From assembly GCA_003164255.1 (NCBI GenBank), contig PLST01000185.1:1812-20484 (forward strand): a stretch of 18,673 nucleotides of DNA. Reading direction: 5' to 3'. Each line of letters opens with the position of its first letter. Positions within the stretch are counted from its first letter, which is position 1. This stretch comes from Acidobacteriaceae bacterium (lineage in GTDB: Bacteria > Acidobacteriota > Terriglobia > Terriglobales > Acidobacteriaceae). The translations under genes and the position numbers were made by a program. Positions 8,318 through 15,488 of the stretch are shown piece by piece. Below the pieces are notes generated by a model. The model made no database searches. It had not been told where the DNA came from and saw only the letters and a program-made list of their open reading frames with translations.

Positions 8318-9247
8318 GTGTCGAGCCTACTGTCGTATGTACTGGTGACGCCCGCTCGCAACGAGGCGCGCTTCATCGAATCGACGATCCAGTCGGTCGT
8401 GGCACAGACTTCGCGTCCGCTCAGATGGGTCATCGTCAGCGACGGGTCGACAGATGGCACCGATGAAATCGTCAGCAGATATGCGGATTTGCACGACTGG
8501 ATTGAATTGCTGCGCATGCCCGAGCGTAAAGAACGCCACTTCGCCGGGAAGGCATACGCCTTCAGAGCGGGCAAAGGGCGGACTGACGATCTGTCCTATG
8601 ATGTAATCGCCTCGCTCGATGCGGACATTACCTTTGACAGCGAATACTTTTCTTTTCTGCTTGGTAAACTCGCAGTCGATCCCGCGCTGGGTGTGGTGGG
8701 TACGCCGTACGAGGAGAAGTCAGGAGAGATTTTCGACTACAGGTTCACCAGCCTCGATCATGTCTCAGGAGCGTGCCAGGTATTCCGGCGCGAGTGTTAT
8801 GAGGCGATCGGCGGATACGTACCGGTGAAACGGGGAACCATCGATTGCATTGCCGTAATCTCCGCGCGGATGAAGGGGTGGAAGACCCGCACGTTCACAG
8901 ACAAGGTGTGCCAGCACCATCGCATCACGGGCACAGCACAGGCCAGTCCGGCGAAGGCGAACTTCAACACCGGAGTGATGGACTACGTAATGGGAAACCA
9001 CCCATTGTGGCAGTTGTTTCGAGCGGCGTATCAGATAACCAAGAAGCCGTACATTTTCAGGGGACTTGCACTGGAGACGGGCTATCTCTGGTCATTTCTC
9101 CGGCGCGTGGAAAGGCCAGTGACGCGCGAATTTGTAAAGTTCCATCGGCGCGAACAGATGGCCAGACTCAAAAGCAAACTTTCGTTGAGGTCCCTCGCCC
9201 GGAACAGCGCCGCGCCGGTGCACAGCGAGGTGCGGGAAAACAGCTGA
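8318..9247 (+). CDS. Family 2 glycosyltransferase
   Basis: GT-A fold inverting glycosyltransferase of 309 residues, expected to add a sugar to the lipid-linked repeat on the cytoplasmic face of the membrane. It shows YVLVTPARNEARFIE at the N-terminus, IVSDGSTDGTDE for nucleotide binding, and the metal-binding DAD motif in SLDADITF (Asp101, Asp103). ECYEAIGGY follows near the acceptor site. No obvious transmembrane segments are seen. The start is GTG 8318, set by a strong TAAGGAG at 8306-8312 with 5-base spacing; there is no ATG near the domain start. It lies 69 bases after the aminotransferase. Donor and acceptor sugars cannot be read from sequence. Confidence 0.92.
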   Translation: MSSLLSYVLVTPARNEARFIESTIQSVVAQTSRPLRWVIVSDGSTDGTDEIVSRYADLHDWIELLRMPERKERHFAGKAYAFRAGKGRTDDLSYDVIASLDADITFDSEYFSFLLGKLAVDPALGVVGTPYEEKSGEIFDYRFTSLDHVSGACQVFRRECYEAIGGYVPVKRGTIDCIAVISARMKGWKTRTFTDKVCQHHRITGTAQASPAKANFNTGVMDYVMGNHPLWQLFRAAYQITKKPYIFRGLALETGYLWSFLRRVERPVTREFVKFHRREQMARLKSKLSLRSLARNSAAPVHSEVRENS

Positions 9248-9319
9248 GTCATATCCAGGCGGCGAGCGAGTTTGCGCCGAATGAAGCTGGCAAGCAGGAT
9301 TATGGTGCAGGATCACACG

Positions 9320-10228
9320 ATGAGCATTTCTCGGCGGGAAAATTCGGTGTTGAGTGACAGACGGGATAGCGAGGAACCCGGCCTTGAGAACGCGCGCGAA
9401 TTGGATACGCGTATTGAGCCCCGTGCTACCGTCATCGTGAATGCCGACGACTGGGGAAGGGACGTCGCAACGAGCGATCGCACGCTCGACTGCATGCTTC
9501 ATGGCGCGATTTCATCCGTAAGTGCAATGGTTTTCATGGAAGATTCGGAGCGCGGCGCAGATCTGGCGAGGCAGTATGGCATCGGCACAGGCCTCCATCT
9601 GAATTTCACATTGCGCTATTCTGCCCGGAACTGCCCCCGCGGCTTGATGGACCGCCAGGAACTGATTCGCCGTTTCCTCACTTCAAGCCGCCTGGCACCG
9701 ATCTTCTATCATCGCCGTCTGGTCACGTCGTTTGACTACGTGGTGAAGGCGCAGCTCGAAGAGTACGAGCGGCTCTACGGCACCAAAGTCAATCGCGTGG
9801 ACGGCCATCATCACATGCATTTATGCCGAAACGTGATTGTGCAGGAACTTATTCCGGCGTGCGCCATCGTGCGCAGGAATCTTTCATTCCGGAACGGAGA
9901 AAAGGGCTACTTCAACCGGCTCTATCGCCGCCGCCAGGACCAGCGTCTGGCACGCCGCCATCCGATGACGGATTTCTTCTTTGATCTGCAGCCGATGGCC
10001 CCGATTGAAAGGTTGAAGGAGATTTGCTTGCTTGCCCGGCAATTCAACGTTGAGATCGAGACACATCCGATCCGCGACAGCGAGTACGCGTTTTTGATGA
10101 GGGGGGGACTTGCGGGCTGCGCCGAACAAGTTGCCGTGGCCCGAGACTACATGCTGCGCTCGCACGGGCCAGGCAACGGCGCCGAAAACCCCGCAGTCCA
10201 TCAACAGGAATGGAGGATCTCAAGGTGA
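9320..10228 (+). CDS. YdjC/ChbG-type carbohydrate deacetylase
   Basis: Predicted metal-dependent deacetylase of the YdjC/ChbG family, which removes N-acetyl groups from amino sugars. Key motifs are present with the ATG 9320 start (302 residues): NADDWG (41-46, metal-binding aspartates), GTGLHLN (His93), VDGHHHMH (160-167) and, near the C-terminus, EIETHPIRD. The family usually has NADDFG; here Phe is Trp. ATG 9320 is preferred because AGGA lies 7 bases upstream; earlier in-frame candidates at 9272 (TTG), 9281 and 9302 would add a short basic leader. No signal peptide is evident, so it probably acts in the cytoplasm on a nucleotide sugar or lipid-linked intermediate. Its context among 3-acetamido sugar genes suggests it exposes a free amine on the repeat unit. 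The next gene starts inside its end (GTGA overlap). Confidence 0.88.
   Translation: MSISRRENSVLSDRRDSEEPGLENARELDTRIEPRATVIVNADDWGRDVATSDRTLDCMLHGAISSVSAMVFMEDSERGADLARQYGIGTGLHLNFTLRYSARNCPRGLMDRQELIRRFLTSSRLAPIFYHRRLVTSFDYVVKAQLEEYERLYGTKVNRVDGHHHMHLCRNVIVQELIPACAIVRRNLSFRNGEKGYFNRLYRRRQDQRLARRHPMTDFFFDLQPMAPIERLKEICLLARQFNVEIETHPIRDSEYAFLMRGGLAGCAEQVAVARDYMLRSHGPGNGAENPAVHQQEWRISR
10212..10216 (+). promoter_or_regulatory. Shine-Dalgarno GGAGG fixing the GTG start of the second GT2
   Basis: GGAGG lies inside the end of the deacetylase gene, 8 bases before GTG 10225. It supports GTG 10225, a GTGA stop/start overlap, over the in-frame ATG 10210, whose own upstream AGGA directly abuts the ATG. 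Confidence 0.7.
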
Positions 10229-11169
10229 GCATAGCAAGCGCCCTGAAATCGCTGAACATGGCCCCGGAAATGCATCGCGCGCACATTTCGGTGTGTGTTT
10301 GCACATATAAGCGCCCGGAAATGTTGCGGCACCTGCTGACGGAGCTCGGCAACCTGAAAACAGAGAATCAATTCACGTACTCAATCCTAGTGGCTGATAA
10401 TGACGAAGCAAGATCGGCGCAGGATACCGTGGAAGAACTGCGTCGTCTACTTCCGGTGTCGATTCGCTACTTTTGCGAGCCGAGACGCAATATTGCCCTG
10501 GCACGAAACAAGGTAATTGAAAATGTGCAGGGAGAATATGTCGCGCTGATCGATGATGACGAGTTCCCGACTGAGACATGGCTCCTGACGCTCTTCAATA
10601 CCTGCAATGAATATAAGGTTGACGGTGTTCTTGGCCCCGTGGTGCGCCACTTTGATGAAACCCCGCCTGCCTGGTTCAAGAAGAGCAAAATCTATGATCG
10701 CGAGTCAAATCCAACCGGCGAAGTGGTGCGATGGGAGGATTCACGAACGGGCAATGCCTTGCTCAGGCGGCGTGTGGTTGCGGCGGATCCGGCTCCGTTC
10801 AGGCCGGAATTCAGAGCGGGAGAAGATCAGGATTTTTTCAGACGCAAGATCGAAGCAGGGTTGCGATTCATCTGGTCGGCCGATGCTGTTGTTTTTGAGA
10901 CCATTCCTCCGGCGCGATGGAAGCGCTCCTATATTCTGCGAAAAGCCCTGATTCAAGGGGCAACCGCGGCCTTGCAGCCAAATTGTGACGCAAAGAATAT
11001 TGCCAAGTCATTAATTGCTGTGCCGCTCTATGCGCTGATTGTGCCGTTTGCGCTGCTCGCCGGGCAAAGCAGATTAATGACGCTGCTGATCAAGCTCTTC
11101 GACCACTCAGGCAAGTTGCTGATGCTTGCGGGCTTCAATCCAATCCGAGAGGAATATGTAAGCGAGTAG
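10225..11169 (+). CDS. Family 2 glycosyltransferase
   Basis: Second GT-A fold transferase, 314 residues from GTG 10225. It begins with ISVCVCTYKRPE, then ILVADND, a basic EPRRNIALARNKV helix, the metal-binding IDDDEFP (Asp110-112) and GEDQDFFRR as the catalytic-base region. A hydrophobic stretch near the C-terminus (SLIAVPLYALIVPFALLAG) suggests membrane association, as fits work on a polyprenyl-linked acceptor. Its GTG start overlaps the deacetylase stop by 4 bases with a good GGAGG upstream, implying coupled translation. Specificity is unknown. Confidence 0.92.
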   Translation: MSIASALKSLNMAPEMHRAHISVCVCTYKRPEMLRHLLTELGNLKTENQFTYSILVADNDEARSAQDTVEELRRLLPVSIRYFCEPRRNIALARNKVIENVQGEYVALIDDDEFPTETWLLTLFNTCNEYKVDGVLGPVVRHFDETPPAWFKKSKIYDRESNPTGEVVRWEDSRTGNALLRRRVVAADPAPFRPEFRAGEDQDFFRRKIEAGLRFIWSADAVVFETIPPARWKRSYILRKALIQGATAALQPNCDAKNIAKSLIAVPLYALIVPFALLAGQSRLMTLLIKLFDHSGKLLMLAGFNPIREEYVSE

Positions 11170-11196
11170 GGAGCAGGCGTTATCGACGCGTTACCC

Positions 11197-12156
11197 ATGA
11201 GCCATCAGCGGCCTAAGAATATCAACGGGTTGGAAATGATGAAGGAGATTGTTGCAGGAATGGAAGACCGGGAAGTACCAATTCGCGTTGAAGGAAACCT
11301 GCTGCGTGTGGCGCGCCTCGACGCGGAGCTGTACCAGTTTACGTCCAATCCGGAAGCGCTTGTGGAAAGGCTGCGCGCCTCTGGGGAGCGCATCGACATC
11401 TTCACTTTCCTGCAGGGATTGCCTGAAACTGCGCCTCGGCACCCATATCACATGGAGTGGGATAACCTAGCGGTCCTTAAGGTGTCAACCTTTGAGAATT
11501 GGTGGAACCACCAGATCCGCTCGACGGGCAGGAATCGTGCGAGACAAGCCGTAAAGAAGGGAATCATCCTGCGTGAGGTCCCATTCGACGAGGATCTGGT
11601 TCGCGGCATCTGGGGAATCTTCAATGAGAGCCCCGTGCGCCAGGGACGTCGCTTTCGTCATTACGGCAAGGACATCGAGACGGTTCACCGGCTGGTTGGG
11701 ACGTATCTCGAATACAGCACATTCATCGGGGCGTTTCGAGGAGAAGAGCTGATCGGCTTCATCAAAATGGTTGCCGACCAGACAGGAGTGCAGGCCGGCC
11801 TGATGAATATCCTTTCGAAGGTCCAATACAAGGACACAGCGCCGACCAACGCGCTGCTTGCGCAGGCCGTAAAATCCTGTGCCGATCGTGGAATCTCGTA
11901 CCTCGTCTACGACAACTTCGTTTACGGAAAAAAACTGACCGACAGCCTGATCAACTTCAAGGAACGCAATGGATTCGAGCGCGTGAATATACCGCGTTAC
12001 TACGTTCCGCTGACACCTCTCGGCCAGGTTGCGTTGCGTATGGGTTTCCAGCACCGGTTGGTGGAAAGATTCCCTGAGCCCATTGCAAGGAGACTTCGTG
12101 AACTTCGCCGACAGTGGCACAGGCGCGGCATTCCATCTGCCGACCAAGCCTTCTAG
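11197..12156 (+). CDS. FemAB/GNAT-like acyltransferase
   Basis: A 319-residue protein resembling the GNAT-fold FemAB-like transferases often found in exopolysaccharide loci. Supporting segments are WNHQIRSTGRNRARQAVKKG (a basic helix typical of the family), WGIFNESPVRQGRRFRHYGK, and the strand pair IGAFRGEELIGFIKMVADQ, followed by LLAQAVKSCADRGISYLVYD and a conserved-looking NGFERVNIPRYYVPLT. No signal peptide or membrane segment is seen. Family members transfer acyl or aminoacyl groups to amines; here the acceptor could be an amino sugar exposed by the upstream deacetylase, but that is inference from context. ATG 11197 is used; it has no good ribosome binding site, and ATG 11236 and ATG 11239 are possible alternatives. 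Confidence 0.75.
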   Translation: MSHQRPKNINGLEMMKEIVAGMEDREVPIRVEGNLLRVARLDAELYQFTSNPEALVERLRASGERIDIFTFLQGLPETAPRHPYHMEWDNLAVLKVSTFENWWNHQIRSTGRNRARQAVKKGIILREVPFDEDLVRGIWGIFNESPVRQGRRFRHYGKDIETVHRLVGTYLEYSTFIGAFRGEELIGFIKMVADQTGVQAGLMNILSKVQYKDTAPTNALLAQAVKSCADRGISYLVYDNFVYGKKLTDSLINFKERNGFERVNIPRYYVPLTPLGQVALRMGFQHRLVERFPEPIARRLRELRRQWHRRGIPSADQAF

Positions 12157-12173
12157 GAAAAGGACGAGAGATT

Positions 12174-13997
12174 ATGCCCGGGCTTGTTGGTCTAGTTACG
12201 AAGATGCCTCGAGAGCGTGCTGAAGCGGAACTGCTTCGGATGGTCTCGTCACTTCGTCACGAGCAATCGTATATTTGCGGCACCTGGACGGACGAATCCC
12301 TCGGCCTCTATGTGGGCTGGGTGTCGCGAAGTGGACCGCACGCGCAGGAAATGCCTTTGGTTAACGAGCGTGGCGACCTGGTGCTCTTTTTCTCGGGCGA
12401 AGACTATAGGGAACCGAACACCGTGGATCTGCTGAGGAAGCGGGGTCACTCGCTGCACGCCGACGGTCCCGAATACCTGGTGCATCTTGCCGAGGAAGAT
12501 TCCGAGTTTCCTCGCAGCCTGAATGGGCGGTTTCAGGGGGTGCTGGTTGACGCCGGCAAGGGGACGGCCCGTCTTTTCAATGATCGCTACGGGATGCAGA
12601 GAGTCTATTTTCATGAGGCCGCCAACGCATTCTATTTTGCCGCCGAGGCCAAGGCGATTCTTGCGGTGCGTCCGGAGTTGAGATCGGTTGATCCCGATGG
12701 CTTGGCGCAGATCATTTCCTGTCGTTGCACGCTGGGAGGCCGCACGCTTTTCAAGAACATCCAAGTGCTGCCGCCTGCCTCCGCGTGGACTTTCAGGCGT
12801 GGGGCGATCGTACGAAAGTGCGCGTACTTCGAACCAAAGGAGTGGGAGGAGCAGCCAACCCTTGAACCGGAGTCCTACTATGAGGAGTTGCGCGAGGTCT
12901 TTGCTCGCAACCTTCCGCGCTACTTCGAGGGAGCTGAGCGAGTGGGCATCTCTCTCACCGGAGGGCTCGACACCCGGATGATCATGTCGTGGCAAAAGGC
13001 CATACCTGGATCGTTACCTTGTTACTCATTCGGAGGGATGTATCGGGATTCCCAGGACGTCCTGGTGGCGCGAAAGGTCGCCCAAGCATGTGGGCAGCAG
13101 CATGAAGTCATTTCGGTCGGCGAGGAGTTTCTGGAACAATTCCCGCAGTACGCCGAGCGAACAGTTTTCCTTACCGATGGTTGCGTGGGTGTGAATCATG
13201 CGCCGGATTTGTATGTGAACGAACGCGCAGCGAAGATTGCGCCGGTGCGCATGACGGGGAATTATGGTGGAGAGGTGCTTCGCCGCATTCGGGCATTCAG
13301 CCCTCTGGACCCTGCGCCAGGGTTGTTTCAGCCTGAGGTTCAAGCCGGTCTTGAGCGCGTCCACGAGACCTATCGCGAGCTCACGGAAGGGCATCCACTT
13401 TCGTTTGCCGTGTTTCGCCAAGCTCCGTGGTTCCATTCTGGCCTGCTCAGTCTTGAGCAAACGCTGCTTTCGGTGCGATCGCCGTATCTCGACAACCAGT
13501 TTGTCAAGACTGCATTTCGAGCGCCGGATTCGGTTCTCGCGAATGACCTGCTCTCGCTGCGCATGATTGCCGATGGCGATGAGAACCTGCGACGGATACG
13601 GACCGATCGCGGGCTCGGGGGCAGCCTTCCCCGCCTGGGCGCCGCAGTCCAGCGCGCGCATCTGACATTCACGTTCAAGGCCGAGTATGCCTTCGACTAT
13701 GGAATGCCGCAGGCGGTGGCCCGTGCCGACCACGCGCTTGCACCGCTTCATCTGGAAAAACTGTTCCTCGGCCGGCACAAGTTCTATCACTTCCGCACAT
13801 GGTACCGGAACGCTCTCAGCAGCTATGTGAAAGAAATGCTGCTGGACTCGCGCACGCTCTCACGGCCCTACCTCAAGAGAGAAACGGTCGAGCACCTAGT
13901 CTCGTCGCACCTTCGCGGGGAATCGAACTACACCAAGGAGATCCACAAACTGCTTACGCTCGAACATTTTCATCGCTTGTTTATCGACACTGTATGA
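12174..13997 (+). CDS. Asparagine-synthetase-like amidotransferase lacking the glutaminase cysteine
   Basis: AsnB-type protein, 607 residues. The N-terminal class-II amidotransferase-like domain (about 1-220) keeps LNGRFQGVLVD, LFNDRYGMQRVYF and FAAEAKAIL. However, it begins MPGLVGLV, so the position-2 cysteine that hydrolyses glutamine in the MCGI family is proline. The synthetase domain has the PP-loop as SLTGGLDTR (260-268; usual SGGLDS), MTGNYGGEVLRR and RSPYLDNQFV, so ATP-dependent adenylation of a carboxylate is plausible. ATG 12174 is chosen because AAGGA (12160-12164) lies 9 bases upstream; in-frame extension to 12114 adds nothing family-like. It may amidate a uronic acid in the polysaccharide, as WbpS does in Pseudomonas, or act without glutamine, as beta-lactam synthetase does. 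Its stop overlaps the next start (ATGA). Substrate unknown. Confidence 0.88.
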   Translation: MPGLVGLVTKMPRERAEAELLRMVSSLRHEQSYICGTWTDESLGLYVGWVSRSGPHAQEMPLVNERGDLVLFFSGEDYREPNTVDLLRKRGHSLHADGPEYLVHLAEEDSEFPRSLNGRFQGVLVDAGKGTARLFNDRYGMQRVYFHEAANAFYFAAEAKAILAVRPELRSVDPDGLAQIISCRCTLGGRTLFKNIQVLPPASAWTFRRGAIVRKCAYFEPKEWEEQPTLEPESYYEELREVFARNLPRYFEGAERVGISLTGGLDTRMIMSWQKAIPGSLPCYSFGGMYRDSQDVLVARKVAQACGQQHEVISVGEEFLEQFPQYAERTVFLTDGCVGVNHAPDLYVNERAAKIAPVRMTGNYGGEVLRRIRAFSPLDPAPGLFQPEVQAGLERVHETYRELTEGHPLSFAVFRQAPWFHSGLLSLEQTLLSVRSPYLDNQFVKTAFRAPDSVLANDLLSLRMIADGDENLRRIRTDRGLGGSLPRLGAAVQRAHLTFTFKAEYAFDYGMPQAVARADHALAPLHLEKLFLGRHKFYHFRTWYRNALSSYVKEMLLDSRTLSRPYLKRETVEHLVSSHLRGESNYTKEIHKLLTLEHFHRLFIDTV

Positions 13998-15385
13998 CGC
14001 AACTGATTGGCACATTCGTTTGCATCGCGTTCATTGGCTGGCTGTTTTACCTGGCCCGCGATGTCGAAGCGCACCCTTCATGGGCGCTTTGGATTCCGAC
14101 TGTCTGGATGCTGATCAATGGTTCGCGCGCGGTTTCCACATGGCTGCATCCCGAGCAGGCAATCTCTCTTGCGCAACGGTTCACCGAAAGCAGTCCACTC
14201 GATGCGACCGTCTATGGGGGACTAACGGTGGCGGGGGCACTTGTGCTCAATACGAGATCGCGCCAGGTGAAGGAGTTTCTGCGCGAGAACGTGCCGCTGA
14301 TCGTCTTCTTTGCTTATTGTGCGCTGAGCATCACGTGGTCAGATGCGCCCTTCATCGCGCTCAAACGCTGGATCAAATCCCTTGGGGACCTGGTGATGAT
14401 CATGGTGGTTCTCACCGACCCATTTCCATTGATTGCGGTCAGGCGCGTTCTCACCCGCGCCGCCTTCCTCATCCTGCCGGTATCGGTGCTTTTCATCCTG
14501 TGTTTTCCCGGCCTGGGCAGCGCCTTCATGCCTGAAGACGGAACCATCATGTATTTCGGCGTGACAACCTTCAAGAACGAACTTGGCATGGTCTGCATGG
14601 TTCTTGGCTTGTCGGCACTGTGGGCGTTCTTGAACGCATACCTCGATCGAGCCACGCCACATCGGGCAGGCCGTCTTTTTTCCTATGGCGCGATGATCGG
14701 CACCACAGTCTGGCTCATTGTGAGAGCCGACTCCATGACGTCGCTGTCCTGCTTCGGCCTTGCGGGGGCGGTCATGGTCCTCCTTTCACAGGGTTGGACA
14801 ACACAATGGAAGAAGAGCGCGCACGTCATTCTCTGGTCCGCATTTGCCGTGCCGTTGTTTGCGCTGTTTCTCGATACGGTCGGAACCCTGGTGCACACAC
14901 TGGGTCGAAATGGAACTCTGACGGGACGAACAGACATTTGGAAAGCGGTATTGGCGATGCACACGAATCCGTTGCTCGGCACAGGATTTGAGAGCTTCTG
15001 GCTGGGCGGCCGCCTTGAGCGCGTGTGGAACATGAGCGTGCAGGGCATCGAGGAGGCGCATAACGGTTACCTCGAGATTTACCTGAACCTGGGTTGGATC
15101 GGCGTGTTTCTTCTGATCTGGCTGCTCGTTTCAGCTTATCGCCGTGCGATGAACACCTATCAGGTTGATCCGGGCACCGGAAGACTGTGCCTGGCCTACC
15201 TTGTTGCCGCAATGATTTACAACCTCACGGAGGCAGGATTCAGAATGCTTACTCCAATCTGGTTTGCTTTTCTTCTTGCAGTCACCGTTGTTCCGGCGGG
15301 CGTGGCCCTACCGGAGCGAAAGCGAACATCTGCACTGTCGTGGACACCGCAGGCCGAGCCAAGGCGAGTCAGGATTCTTCAATAA
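13994..15385 (+). CDS. O-antigen ligase/polymerase family membrane protein (Wzy/ExoQ-like)
   Basis: A 463-residue polytopic inner-membrane protein of the Wzy/WaaL superfamily, expected to polymerise or ligate lipid-linked repeats on the periplasmic side. Many hydrophobic helices are visible from the N-terminus (LIGTFVCIAFIGWLFYLA) onward. The diagnostic large loop carries LTGRTDIWKAVLAMH (Arg312), NPLLGTGFESFW and EEAHNGYLEIYLNLGWIG (His356), followed by further hydrophobic helices. ATG 13994 overlaps the TGA of the AsnB-like gene by 4 bases; a longer in-frame start at GTG 13799 would only extend into that gene. With a flippase directly downstream, polymerase (Wzy) is more likely than ligase, but sequence alone cannot decide. 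Confidence 0.9.
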   Translation: MTQLIGTFVCIAFIGWLFYLARDVEAHPSWALWIPTVWMLINGSRAVSTWLHPEQAISLAQRFTESSPLDATVYGGLTVAGALVLNTRSRQVKEFLRENVPLIVFFAYCALSITWSDAPFIALKRWIKSLGDLVMIMVVLTDPFPLIAVRRVLTRAAFLILPVSVLFILCFPGLGSAFMPEDGTIMYFGVTTFKNELGMVCMVLGLSALWAFLNAYLDRATPHRAGRLFSYGAMIGTTVWLIVRADSMTSLSCFGLAGAVMVLLSQGWTTQWKKSAHVILWSAFAVPLFALFLDTVGTLVHTLGRNGTLTGRTDIWKAVLAMHTNPLLGTGFESFWLGGRLERVWNMSVQGIEEAHNGYLEIYLNLGWIGVFLLIWLLVSAYRRAMNTYQVDPGTGRLCLAYLVAAMIYNLTEAGFRMLTPIWFAFLLAVTVVPAGVALPERKRTSALSWTPQAEPRRVRILQ

Positions 15386-15488
15386 CTTCGATGCAAGATG
15401 CAGGTGAATAGAACAGGAATGCCGGTCACACTAAAATTCGCGGGACGTCAAAGGCAAGCGGCGCTTGTGGCTCGAGATCGGAGTCAGC

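Noticed and set aside
12249..13790. Long minus-strand open frames inside the AsnB-like gene
   Set aside because: The plus strand carries clear AsnB motifs and coupled start/stop overlaps; the antisense frames are shadows.
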